Assembly (NCBI GenBank): GCA_020850225.1
Contig: JADZFD010000026.1
Coordinates: forward strand, 1 to 64,000
DNA from: Saprospiraceae bacterium
GTDB taxonomy: Bacteria; Bacteroidota; Bacteroidia; Chitinophagales; Saprospiraceae
Direction: 5' to 3'
DNA length: 64,000 bases
Shown here piece by piece: positions 35,738 to 42,853 of this stretch. Positions within the stretch are counted from its first letter, which is position 1, and every line of letters begins with the position of its first letter. The position numbers and the translations under genes are program-made. The notes under the pieces were generated by a model. That model was not told the DNA's origin and ran no database searches. It saw only the letters and a list, made by a program, of their open reading frames with translations.

Positions 35738-35762
35738 AATTAATAATTACGAATTACGAGAT
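35738..35762. repeat. AATTACGAATTA-type intergenic repeat
   Basis: AATTACGAATTAATAATTACGAATTACGA between the RND pump start and the four-helix-bundle gene. The stop codon of the latter (CGTAATTCGTAA on the minus strand) lies inside it. Confidence 0.6.
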
Positions 35763-36103
35763 TTCAAAGTGATTTGAATTTTCGCTAATATTTTACATAT
35801 TTCCTCTGCGTCATTGTGAAGAGAGTCGAATTCCTTTTTAGAAATATATTGAGTAGCATTTAGCAATTTCAACCAATAAATTGTTTCCCTTGCTTCTTTG
35901 TAAGAGATGGTTAACTTATGTAAGAAATCCTTTTCAGAAGCTCCTCCGATAGATTCTTCAATGTTTGCTCCTATGCTCGTACCTGAACGTAAAATCTGTT
36001 TGGATAAGACAAATTCTTTCTTTTCAGATTGCAAGTATTTATACAATTCAACAATACGAATTGCAAAAGCGAAACTCTTTTGTTGTACAATATTCTCTTT
36101 CAT
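35747..36103 (-). CDS. Four-helix-bundle protein (23S rRNA intervening-sequence protein family)
   Basis: 118 aa. Matches the small four-helix-bundle family first seen in 23S rRNA intervening sequences: FAFAIRIVELYKYL, FVLSKQILRSGTSIGANIEESIGGASEKDFLHKLTISYKEARETIYWLKLL. The RSGTSIGANIEE block is diagnostic. Function unknown; members are scattered through Bacteroidota genomes like passengers. Here it interrupts the adaptor-pump order of the efflux operon and is flanked on both sides by AATTACGAATTA repeats, which suggests insertion into the operon. Confidence 0.9.
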   Translation of the reverse strand: MKENIVQQKSFAFAIRIVELYKYLQSEKKEFVLSKQILRSGTSIGANIEESIGGASEKDFLHKLTISYKEARETIYWLKLLNATQYISKKEFDSLHNDAEEICKILAKIQITLKSRNS

Positions 36104-36111
36104 ATTCTTGA

Positions 36112-36142
36112 TTTTTAATTCGTAATTGTTAATTTTTAATTA
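36112..36142. repeat. TTTTTAATTCGTAATT-type intergenic repeat
   Basis: Lies between the four-helix-bundle gene and the adaptor gene. The adaptor's stop (ends IIKN) is inside the repeat on the minus strand. Confidence 0.6.
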
Positions 36143-37181
36143 TCACATTTGCTCCATCAAATAGATTGATAAATCCGTTTGTAACAATTATATCTCCCTC
36201 TTTTAATCCGTTTATAACTACAGTTTTATTACTTGTATTCTTAGAAGTTGTAATGGTTTGTAAAATAGCCTTTCCATTTTTTACTATATAAACTTTTGCT
36301 ATTCCATTTTCTTCAATAATGGAAGATGACGGAATGAATATGCCTTGTTCTTGCGAAGTAGAAGAAAGCTTTACTTTCCCAAACATTCCCGATTTTATAG
36401 ATAATTGTTTGGTGTTTTCAACTTGGAATTGAACCGGAAAACTATTGCCCATATTCGCTTTACTTCCTGTCATTATTATTTTTCCGGGAAGTGGAATTTC
36501 AGGATAAACATCTGAATTGATGTTATAAATTTTGTTGGCTTGAAACTGTACCAAATCTTTTTCAGGAACATTTACCGTAAAACGTAACGAATTGATGTCT
36601 GTGATTTGCAGTAACGGAATTCCCGGTGCAGCAAAACCGCCTTCTTCGTTGAGTTTAGCCGTCACAACGCCGTTGAAAGGTGCTTTAATACTTGTTTTGC
36701 TAATTTGCTCCAACAAAGTTGCTCGTTGAACTTTAGCCGATTTAAGACCTAATTTTGCTTTCTCTAATTGAACGCCTTGAATGGCATCGGCTTCCGTTAA
36801 AATTGTATATCGTTTTACATCATCTTCCAATCCTTCAATTTGTACTTCTATTGTTTGCAATTGTAACTTTAACAACGAATTATCCAACTGTATAAGCGTT
36901 TGACCTTTGGAAACAGTACTTCCAACATCTACCAAAACGGCATTGATTTTTCCTTGAATATCCGCACTGATTTTTGTTTCCTTATTTGGTTCAAAAGTCC
37001 CTGTATAGTTGTTTGCATCAACAATGTTTTGTAGTCGAATGGTATCAACACTTACGGTAATCGGTTTTTCTTTATCGTATTGATATACTCTATTTTCAGT
37101 TGTTTTTTTGTTGCTTAAAAGTTTGAACATCATCAAACCAACCACCGCAACACCTGCTATTATCCAAATTATCTTTTTCAT
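36129..37181 (-). CDS. RND efflux periplasmic adaptor (HlyD/MFP family)
   Basis: 350 aa. N-terminal membrane anchor (IIWIIAGVAVVGLMMFKLL), lipoyl half-motifs (KISADIQGKINAVLVDVGSTVSKGQTLIQLDNSLL and SIKAPFNGVVTAKLNEEGGFAAPG) around an alpha-hairpin, then beta-barrel and membrane-proximal domains (QGIFIPSSSIIEENGIAKVYIVKNGKA). Bridges the RND pump and the TolC channel. Lies between them in the operon, separated from the pump by the four-helix-bundle gene. An SD-like AAGGAG precedes its ATG, directly after a repeat block. Confidence 0.93.
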   Translation of the reverse strand: MKKIIWIIAGVAVVGLMMFKLLSNKKTTENRVYQYDKEKPITVSVDTIRLQNIVDANNYTGTFEPNKETKISADIQGKINAVLVDVGSTVSKGQTLIQLDNSLLKLQLQTIEVQIEGLEDDVKRYTILTEADAIQGVQLEKAKLGLKSAKVQRATLLEQISKTSIKAPFNGVVTAKLNEEGGFAAPGIPLLQITDINSLRFTVNVPEKDLVQFQANKIYNINSDVYPEIPLPGKIIMTGSKANMGNSFPVQFQVENTKQLSIKSGMFGKVKLSSTSQEQGIFIPSSSIIEENGIAKVYIVKNGKAILQTITTSKNTSNKTVVINGLKEGDIIVTNGFINLFDGANVIIKN

Positions 37182-37187
37182 TATCTC

Positions 37188-37228
37188 CTTGATTTTTAAT
37201 TCTTAATTTTTAATTCTTAATTTTTAAT
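37188..37228. repeat. Tandem TTTTTAATTCTTAA repeat (three units)
   Basis: Three consecutive 14-base units of TTTTTAATTCTTAA between the TolC stop and the adaptor start. On the minus strand the TolC stop codon (ends TIKN) is in the first unit. Confidence 0.7.
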
Positions 37229-38555
37229 TCTTAATTGTCAATTGACCCGTTACTTTTTTTAGTTCTAAATCAGCTTTCAAATAATCTATTACTGCTGATA
37301 AATAATTTTGCTGTGCTTCACGCAGTGCGTTGTCTGCCAATAAAACATCGGTTAGGCTTGCTGTTCCTTGTTTCTGTTGAATAATAGTTTGATCATAAAT
37401 GGTTTGTGCTAAAGCGATTTGCTTTTCGGTGTTCAATACCGTTTGTTGGGCTACATTTTTCTGCCTTGTGCTATTTTCAATTTCCATTTTATTTTTATCG
37501 TTCATTAATTGAACTTGTAATTCATTATTGGTTATTTCCAACCTCTTCTGGTTGATTTTTCGTAGTGTAACCGTTCCATTAAAAAGAGGATAAGAAAGCT
37601 GTATTCCTGCAAAACTGATAGGGTAGAATTTCAAGAAATCATTAGGTGTTTTATCATAACCGAAACCTGTTGTTCCGTAGGAAGCAATCAAGTTTAAAGA
37701 AGGCAAAAAGCGAGATTTGTTCAGCGTACTTAATTCAGCATTTAAAAATCTATTTTGCGCTTGAATGAGTTGAATATCCAAGGTTGTTTTTGAAGTGTAA
37801 TCCAATGTTGTTTGAAAAGAAATTGCACTTTCGATGTTAATTTGGTTTTCTAAAGCAACGCCCATATTTAGCTTTAGTGCATTCAGAATAGAAATGTATT
37901 TGTTATTCACATTTTCTTTTTGAGTAGCTAATTGTTCCGCTTGTAATTGCACTTTATTTACATCTGTTCCCTTTGCCAAAAGTTGTTCTTTTAGCAATTG
38001 CATATTTTTTAATAGTTTGTTTGTGTTCTCTAAATTAGTTTCTAAAAACTCCAATTGGTGTTTTAAGATTTGAGCATTGTAATAAAGTGTTGTAATATCA
38101 TACAAAACCTGTTCTTCCGATTTTTGATATTGAAGTTGGGTGAGTTCATTTGCAATTTTTGTATTTTGAATTGCTCCGTAAACCTGTGGATTGTAGAGTG
38201 GCATTGCCAATTGAATATTCGCGTTGATATTATGAGGAACACCAAATTGCAAATCTCTAAACTGTCCTTCGGGCGCTTGCGGATTAAGTGCATTCATCGG
38301 CATTAGTTGTGTGGGCAACTCCATAAAATATTTGTAGTCGGCGTTTGCCGTAATTTTTGGAATAAGGTTAGCTTGTGCTTCTTTTTTCCGCTGCTCACTA
38401 ATGGCAATGTTGTTGCGATTGATTTGCAATGTTTTGTTATGCACTCTTGCTGTGTCAATACATTGTTTTAGTGTCCAAACTTCTTGGGCTTGAACCGCAT
38501 TCCATCCGATAAGCACTATCGAAAAGAAAAAAAGTTTGCGAGTATTCACTAACAT
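37224..38555 (-). CDS. TolC family outer-membrane efflux channel
   Basis: 443 aa. Signal peptide (LFFFSIVLIGWNAVQAQ), then EVWTLKQCIDTARVHNKTLQINRNNIAISEQRKKEAQANLIPKI, the first outer-membrane efflux protein repeat, and a second repeat from the middle (FLNAELSTLNKSRFLPSLNLIASYG; TASLTDVLLADNALREAQQNYLSAVIDYLKA). Long helices with many Gln/Asn as expected. Outer-membrane exit duct for the RND pump encoded downstream. Follows the cupin gene by 34 bases. Confidence 0.93.
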   Translation of the reverse strand: MLVNTRKLFFFSIVLIGWNAVQAQEVWTLKQCIDTARVHNKTLQINRNNIAISEQRKKEAQANLIPKITANADYKYFMELPTQLMPMNALNPQAPEGQFRDLQFGVPHNINANIQLAMPLYNPQVYGAIQNTKIANELTQLQYQKSEEQVLYDITTLYYNAQILKHQLEFLETNLENTNKLLKNMQLLKEQLLAKGTDVNKVQLQAEQLATQKENVNNKYISILNALKLNMGVALENQINIESAISFQTTLDYTSKTTLDIQLIQAQNRFLNAELSTLNKSRFLPSLNLIASYGTTGFGYDKTPNDFLKFYPISFAGIQLSYPLFNGTVTLRKINQKRLEITNNELQVQLMNDKNKMEIENSTRQKNVAQQTVLNTEKQIALAQTIYDQTIIQQKQGTASLTDVLLADNALREAQQNYLSAVIDYLKADLELKKVTGQLTIKN

Positions 38556-38589
38556 ATTAGGGTAAATTTTTTTAGTTTGTTATCCGTAT

Positions 38590-38919
38590 TTAATTTTCTT
38601 GTTTTATCATTGTCAGCAACATTTTAAAGCGTTCAATTCCATTTAAAGAATGAGGAATATTTGCTGGCATAATGATGCAATCACCCTTTTTAAAGTTGTG
38701 AGTTTTACTGTTAATCGTTATTTCTGCTTCACCATCTAAAATTTGAACAATCGCATCATAAGAAGTTTTATGCTCCGAAAGCCCCTGTTCTTTGTCAAAC
38801 GAAAATAAAGTTAGGTTTCCACCTTTGCTTTTAGTTATCTGTTTGCTAATAACTCCACCGCTTGTATATTCAATTGAATTCTCAAGGTTGAATATATTTT
38901 CTTTTTCAAAAGTTGCCAT
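38590..38919 (-). CDS. Cupin-domain protein
   Basis: 109 aa single cupin: LSEHKTSYDAIVQILDGEAEITINSKTHNFKKGDCIIMPANIPHSL. The double-stranded beta-helix is clear; metal-binding His of motif 1 is partly retained (EHKTSYDA), motif 2 has PANIPHSL. Could be a sensor-like or enzyme cupin. First gene of the efflux operon and directly downstream of a sequence shared with the tetR promoter, so probably under TetR control. Confidence 0.88.
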   Translation of the reverse strand: MATFEKENIFNLENSIEYTSGGVISKQITKSKGGNLTLFSFDKEQGLSEHKTSYDAIVQILDGEAEITINSKTHNFKKGDCIIMPANIPHSLNGIERFKMLLTMIKQEN

Positions 38920-38934
38920 ACTATATATATTTAC

Positions 38935-38963
38935 GTTAGTTAGTATTCACTCACAAAAGTAAA
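38935..38963 (-). promoter_or_regulatory. Promoter with shared TetR operator, efflux operon
   Basis: GTTAGTTAGTATTCACTCACAAAAGTAAA. On the minus strand a TACTTTTG -7 element (38954-38961) is followed by the imperfect palindrome AGTGAATACTAACT (38938-38951, 10 of 14 positions symmetric). A copy with 28 of 29 identical bases precedes tetR at 42144-42172. An operator overlapping the transcription start would allow repression of the whole efflux operon. Confidence 0.7.
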
Positions 38964-39153
38964 GTAAGTTTTTCAATTGGCAAATTTTTTTTGAAAAAAA
39001 TCACAATCTTTTTTTTCTCCTCATCTATTTATAGCCTTCAAACCATAAAACTGTAATAAAAGCAATCAAAACGGCTATTCCTAAATCCCTCTCTTTCTCG
39101 ACAAATTTCAAAAAAACACGAAACTTCTTTTTTTAGTTTAATTCTTTATCGTA

Positions 39154-39165
39154 ATATTGTAATAT
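39154..39165. promoter_or_regulatory. ATATT-GT-AATAT palindrome, possible ArsR operator
   Basis: Perfect 5-bp arms with a 2-base centre, 15 bases before the arsR ATG. ArsR/SmtB regulators bind short A/T-rich inverted repeats at their own promoters. No TAnnTTTG element is seen here. Confidence 0.45.
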
Positions 39166-39180
39166 ACAAATAAAGAAATA

Positions 39181-39507
39181 ATGGGTGCGACAAAAACAGA
39201 TCATTTTACGGATGAACAAAACCAAATAGCAAGCATTGCAAAAGCGATAGGGCATCCTGCAAGGGTAGCTATCATTGAACATTTATTGAAAGTGAATGCT
39301 TGTATTTGCGGAGATATTGTGAGCGAATTGCCACTTTCACAACCGACAGTTTCACAACATTTAAAGGAACTTAAAAGTGCCGGACTGATTAAGGGCAATA
39401 TAGAAGGTAATGCAATTTGCTATTGTATAGATGAAAAGGGGTTTGAAGTGCTGAAAAATTATTTTTCAAAAATCATTACAACAGTAAACAAGCAAAACTG
39501 CTGTTAA
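39181..39507 (+). CDS. ArsR-family metalloregulatory repressor
   Basis: 108 aa winged-helix repressor. ASIAKAIGHPARVAIIEHLLKVNACICGDIVSELPLSQPTVSQHLKELKSAGLI. The CIC pair in the alpha-3 region corresponds to the arsenite-binding ELCVCDL-type motif, and the C-terminus carries another Cys pair (KQNCC). Binding of As(III) should release it from DNA. It precedes the methyltransferase gene by 31 bases on the same strand. Confidence 0.93.
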   Translation: MGATKTDHFTDEQNQIASIAKAIGHPARVAIIEHLLKVNACICGDIVSELPLSQPTVSQHLKELKSAGLIKGNIEGNAICYCIDEKGFEVLKNYFSKIITTVNKQNCC

Positions 39508-39538
39508 TCAATTAATAATTCTATTAAATATAAATACA

Positions 39539-40378
39539 ATGAACACAGAAAAAGAAATCAAAGAAATGGTAAGGCAAAAATATAGTGAAATAGCCTTACA
39601 AGACAAAGAAACGAATGCTTCATCTTGTTGTGGTGCAGGTGGTTGCAGTACCGAGGTTTATAACATCATGAGTGAAGAATACAAAGACCTTAAAGGATAT
39701 AATCCGGATGCTGATTTAGGTTTGGGCTGCGGTTTGCCAACTGAATTTGCCAAAATCAAAAAGGGAGATACTGTTATTGATTTGGGGAGTGGAGCAGGTA
39801 ATGACTGTTTTGTTGCAAGAGCAGAAACAGGCGAAACTGGGAAAGTAATTGGAATTGACTTCACGGAGGCAATGATTGACAAAGCACGAAATAACGCTGA
39901 AAAATTAGGGTTCAACAATGTTGAGTTTAGACAAGGTGATATTGAAAAAATGCCTGTAACTGCTAATGTGGCTGATGTGATTGTGAGTAACTGTGTTTTA
40001 AACCTTGTACCGAATAAACAAGCTGTTTTTGCGGAGATGTTCCGAGTGTTAAAACCAGGTGGACATTTTAGCATTTCTGATATTGTCTTGACGGGTGAAT
40101 TGCCTGAAAAAATAAAAAATGCAGCAGAAATGTATGCCGGTTGTGTGGCAAGTGCTATTGACAAAAACGAATATTTGAGTTATGTAAGTAAAGTGGGTTT
40201 TGTGAATATGCAAATTCAAAAAGACAAACCTATTATTGTGCCTGACGATATTCTGAAAAATTATTTGAATGAGGAAGAAATTGCTCAGTATAAAATGAAC
40301 GAAACCATCATTAGAAGCATTACTGTTTATGCAGAAAAACCTGCAGATTGTTGTGTACCAAGTTCAGGATGCTGTTAA
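39539..40378 (+). CDS. arsM: Arsenite S-adenosylmethionine methyltransferase
   Basis: 279 aa SAM-dependent methyltransferase that converts As(III) to methylated, partly volatile species. Motif I DLGSGAGNDCFVA, the second block KLGFNNVEFRQGDIEKMPV, VIVSNCVLNLVPNKQAVFAEMFRVLKPGGHFSISDIVL. Conserved arsenic-binding cysteines lie in SNCVLN and YAGCVASAIDK, with an upstream Cys in GLGCGLP. Cys-rich ends (SSCCGAGGCS at the start, DCCVPSSGCC at the end) are typical of ArsM. In an operon with arsR. No arsenite pump or arsenate reductase lies nearby. Confidence 0.93.
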   Translation: MNTEKEIKEMVRQKYSEIALQDKETNASSCCGAGGCSTEVYNIMSEEYKDLKGYNPDADLGLGCGLPTEFAKIKKGDTVIDLGSGAGNDCFVARAETGETGKVIGIDFTEAMIDKARNNAEKLGFNNVEFRQGDIEKMPVTANVADVIVSNCVLNLVPNKQAVFAEMFRVLKPGGHFSISDIVLTGELPEKIKNAAEMYAGCVASAIDKNEYLSYVSKVGFVNMQIQKDKPIIVPDDILKNYLNEEEIAQYKMNETIIRSITVYAEKPADCCVPSSGCC

Positions 40379-40433
40379 AAATATAATTATGGAATATCGG
40401 ATTGAGGCTTCATCCGTATCAAAAAATGATGCG

Positions 40434-40488
40434 ATACTCTTAACCTGAGTTCGATTATTCTATTGAACTCAGGTTAAGAGTATTTTTA
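40434..40488 (+). terminator. Long perfect-stem terminator after arsM
   Basis: 19-bp perfect inverted repeat (ATACTCTTAACCTGAGTTC at 40434-40452 and its complement at 40465-40483) with a 12-base loop, followed by ATTTTT. It lies between the convergent arsM and cytochrome b genes. The T-run serves the plus strand; leftward function is doubtful. Confidence 0.85.
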
Positions 40489-41046
40489 ATCTCCTCCAAT
40501 CATTTTAGAAGTAATTCCTTTTTTGCTTGACAATTCAGCTAATACAATTCCTACTAAATGCAGTAGAATGAAAATAGGAAACCAGTAAATTCCCCATTTA
40601 TGTACGGCTTCAATTTGCTCATGGTAAGTAGAGAATAATTCTTTTTCAATACAAACGCCTGTGAATGCAGAAACGAAAACAAACAGATAAAAGTAAACAT
40701 AAGTAAAACCCTGTAAACGTTCTTTCAATGGTTGAGTGCTCTTGAAAGGATTGGGGAAACGAATGCCTTTTACAAGCATATAAATAATCCGTGCCAAAAA
40801 CGAAAAAATCATTACGTGAGCAAAAAGTTCGTGCCATTGCCACATAGGCTCCCTCAACGCTTTATAAACAGCTTTCGCTTGTTCTTTAGTTGCCTCAACA
40901 CCGTGAGAAGCAATAGCATCAGCAACCGCTTGTTTACCCATCCAATACATTCTCAAAAAACCTGTAATGAATAAAATAGGCATTGCAATTGCCATTATCC
41001 AGTGCAGAAGTCTGTGAAAAGCTGTAAATTTTTGTTGGAATTTCAT
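40486..41046 (-). CDS. Membrane cytochrome b (cytochrome b561 / hydrogenase b-subunit-like)
   Basis: 186 aa with four hydrophobic segments, each near histidines suited to haem ligation: FHRLLHWIMAIAMPILFITGFL, WHELFAHVMIFSFLARIIYML, FTYVYFYLFVFVSAFTGVCI and HKWGIYWFPIFILLHLVGIVLAEL. Fits the di-haem b-type cytochrome that moves electrons across the inner membrane. Downstream of a His-rich lipoprotein in the tetR operon; 12 bases separate them. Electron donor and acceptor unknown. Confidence 0.88.
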   Translation of the reverse strand: MKFQQKFTAFHRLLHWIMAIAMPILFITGFLRMYWMGKQAVADAIASHGVEATKEQAKAVYKALREPMWQWHELFAHVMIFSFLARIIYMLVKGIRFPNPFKSTQPLKERLQGFTYVYFYLFVFVSAFTGVCIEKELFSTYHEQIEAVHKWGIYWFPIFILLHLVGIVLAELSSKKGITSKMIGGD

Positions 41047-41058
41047 CTCAATTATTAT

Positions 41059-41514
41059 TTAGTTAAAATACTGGTGATATTGCTGATATGACTGTTGTAG
41101 TTGCAAAAGAATTTCATTTGCTTTTGTTGCATCGGCTTCATCTTCTAATGATTTGACAATTTCAAGATGTGGGTGCAGCCATTTGTGTAATTCATCGTGG
41201 CTTTTCCCATCCATCGTACAGCTTTTTATGAGCTGGTCATTCTGCTCTTTTAATTGTTGAGATAATGCTTTATAATCTGTCTGATTATTCTGAATATAAG
41301 AATTTACCAATTCTTCTCCTTTCACTACAAAAGGCTTCATTTCTTCATTCACCAACCACTTTTCGCCATTGTTGAGTTCAATCGCTTCAGAACTTTCTTC
41401 GTGTTGATGTTCTGCGTGGTTTTCTGTCTCCTGCTTTTCTGTTGATTTTTCAGTGGAATTATTACAACTCCACAAAAGCATAACACTCATTCCTAATACA
41501 AATACGTTCTTCAT
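41059..41514 (-). CDS. His-rich lipoprotein of unknown function
   Basis: About 151 aa from the ATG at 41514. The longer track start (41553) runs through the AATTACGAATTA repeat and yields a repeat-derived MRKIKNYELKIKN. Signal with lipobox (MSVMLLWSC), then an Asp/Glu/His segment (ETENHAEHQHEESSE) and a helical domain with SCTMDGKSHDELHKWLHPHLEIVKSL. The His clusters suggest metal binding (inference). Placed between tetR and a cytochrome b gene, so perhaps a periplasmic partner of the latter. Confidence 0.7.
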   Translation of the reverse strand: MKNVFVLGMSVMLLWSCNNSTEKSTEKQETENHAEHQHEESSEAIELNNGEKWLVNEEMKPFVVKGEELVNSYIQNNQTDYKALSQQLKEQNDQLIKSCTMDGKSHDELHKWLHPHLEIVKSLEDEADATKANEILLQLQQSYQQYHQYFN

Positions 41515-41515
41515 A

Positions 41516-41545
41516 TTTTTAATTTTTAATTCGTAATTTTTAATT
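41516..41545. repeat. TTTTTAATTCGTAATT-type intergenic repeat
   Basis: Between tetR and the lipoprotein gene. The tetR stop (ends IEKN) lies inside it on the minus strand. Confidence 0.6.
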
Positions 41546-42130
41546 TTTCTCAATCATTTTTAATATTCCATCTAAGACCGTTCTTCCGTCCTTAACAAGG
41601 TTTGACTTATGCCCTGATAATTTCCATTTTAATACAGTCATTCTCATTCCTCCAATAACAATGGTGGTAAGTGTAGAACTACCAATTAGTTTATTGTATT
41701 GCCCCTTTTCTTGTCCTTTTGTAATGTTTGTCTTCACATAATCCTGCATCATATCCATAATTTCTGCTACTTTATTACTCAAACTCTCATCAAAATGAAA
41801 AATACTTTCAGCAAAAATCACACTTACAATAGCCGGTTTATTTGTGAAAGTATGTAGTTGGGAATTGAAAATTGCTCTTAATTCGTCTGCGGTAGTGTCG
41901 CTAGGTTTAAAAGAAATAGACTGAATACGAGTTTTCATTTCTGTTTTAAAATACTCTAATAGGCTCAACAATATTTCATTTTTACTTTTGAAATGTCTAT
42001 ACAACGCTGGTTCAGACAAGCCAATGTCTTCAGCTAAAGTTTTAATCGTCAGATTTTGAATGCCGTATTTTGAAATTCGGTTGGTAGCCGCTTCCATTAT
42101 TTCTATTTGTCTGTCTGTAAATTGTTGCAT
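41540..42130 (-). CDS. TetR-family transcriptional regulator
   Basis: 196 aa. N-terminal helix-turn-helix FTDRQIEIMEAATNRISKYGIQNLTIKTLAEDIGLSEPALYRHFKSKNEILLSLLEYF is typical TetR/AcrR. The C-terminal ligand domain is not distinctive. The promoter region carries a 29-base sequence repeated almost exactly before the cupin-efflux operon, so it probably represses both itself and that operon, responding to a pump substrate. First gene of a probable tetR-lipoprotein-cytochrome b operon. Confidence 0.93.
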   Translation of the reverse strand: MQQFTDRQIEIMEAATNRISKYGIQNLTIKTLAEDIGLSEPALYRHFKSKNEILLSLLEYFKTEMKTRIQSISFKPSDTTADELRAIFNSQLHTFTNKPAIVSVIFAESIFHFDESLSNKVAEIMDMMQDYVKTNITKGQEKGQYNKLIGSSTLTTIVIGGMRMTVLKWKLSGHKSNLVKDGRTVLDGILKMIEKN

Positions 42131-42143
42131 ACTTTTTTTTAAT

Positions 42144-42172
42144 GTTAGTTAGTATTCACTCGCAAAAGTAAA
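42144..42172 (-). promoter_or_regulatory. Promoter with shared TetR operator, tetR operon
   Basis: GTTAGTTAGTATTCACTCGCAAAAGTAAA. Minus-strand TACTTTTG -7 element at 42163-42170 and palindrome AGTGAATACTAACT at 42147-42160. Near-identical to 38935-38963. No such conservation extends beyond these bases. Confidence 0.7.
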
Positions 42173-42249
42173 CATAGTTTTTTAATTGACAAATAAAAAG
42201 CACAAAAAAGTTTTGATTTGTTGTTTGTTCTTACCGTGCGTAGGCAAAA

Positions 42250-42314
42250 AAGTGGCTCTTTTGTTTTTCTAAGGGTTGGCTTTGTGTGTCGGGGCAATAC
42301 CAAATGTGCCACTT
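42250..42314 (+). repeat. Two-step hairpin element, right copy
   Basis: AAGTGGC - TCT - TTTG - loop - CAAA - TGT - GCCACTT. Outer arms differ from those of the left copy (32101-32167) yet pair perfectly, while the TCT/TGT internal loop, TTTG/CAAA step and a GTTGGCTT loop word are kept. Confidence 0.7.
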
Positions 42315-42528
42315 GTGCGGCTGGCTAAAATTGAATTAAAAAAAACGTGCGGTGGGGAAAATAAAAAATACAGAAGGGTAGGCAATGAGTGTCGGCTTAC
42401 TCGTTGTCCGTTTGCAATATGGTCTGTATGTTGTTCGCCTGTCAAAATGGTTTGTCAATTTTTTAAAGTTCAAATTTTGGTTGTCTGTGTCAAGGTTGCA
42501 TTGTCGCTTTACGATTGGCTATAACGTC
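42315..42528. repeat. Right inverted flank of the accessory island
   Basis: Contains the reverse complements of the left-flank blocks: AAAATTGAATTAAAAAAA (42327-42344), AAAATAAAAAATAC (42358-42371) and TGGCTATAAC (42516-42525). The block order is the mirror image of the left flank. ORFs of 82 and 74 aa over this region lack features and are rejected. The next 280 bases up to the small gene at 42854 hold only A/T-rich sequence, an inverted repeat and a promoter element. Confidence 0.65.
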
Positions 42529-42773
42529 TATATATCCGCAATCTTGCGCATAAATTCCATATGTATACTGTGTTATATTCCTTACAAAGGTATATTGTCA
42601 TTTTGTTAAGTCCAAATTACCCGAAGAAAAATTTATATTTTTTTATAGGGTAGGCTATGTGGATATATATTGCATTATACGATCTAAGTGATTTATTTGA
42701 ACATCTTTAAAGTCGCAGACGCATTATATTTATTCAATTAGTATTAAGACCAGATCTTTTTTTAATTAACATA

Positions 42774-42816
42774 TAAGACTATAATGTCTTAAATACAAAT
42801 AATATCACTAATTTTG
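42774..42816 (+). promoter_or_regulatory. Promoter region of small orphan gene
   Basis: TAAGAC-TATAAT-GTCTTA inverted repeat (42774-42791) followed by a TAATTTTG -7 element (42809-42816). Transcription would begin about 30 bases before the GTG at 42854. Confidence 0.45.
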
Positions 42817-42853
42817 TGCATTCTTAATAATGAGTTAATCAATATAAATTATC

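Noticed and set aside
39658-40164. 168-aa minus-strand ORF opposite arsM
   Set aside because: Shadow of arsM; the forward frame carries all methyltransferase motifs.
31950-42528. Integron/attC interpretation of the island ends
   Set aside because: The GTTATAGC and TATAAC words recall attC ends, but no GTTRRRY core, integrase or cassette array was found; kept only as an analogy for the hairpins.
42276-42609. Two plus-strand ORFs (82 and 74 aa) in the right island flank
   Set aside because: They read through the inverted-repeat blocks and hairpin in two frames with no recognisable features.
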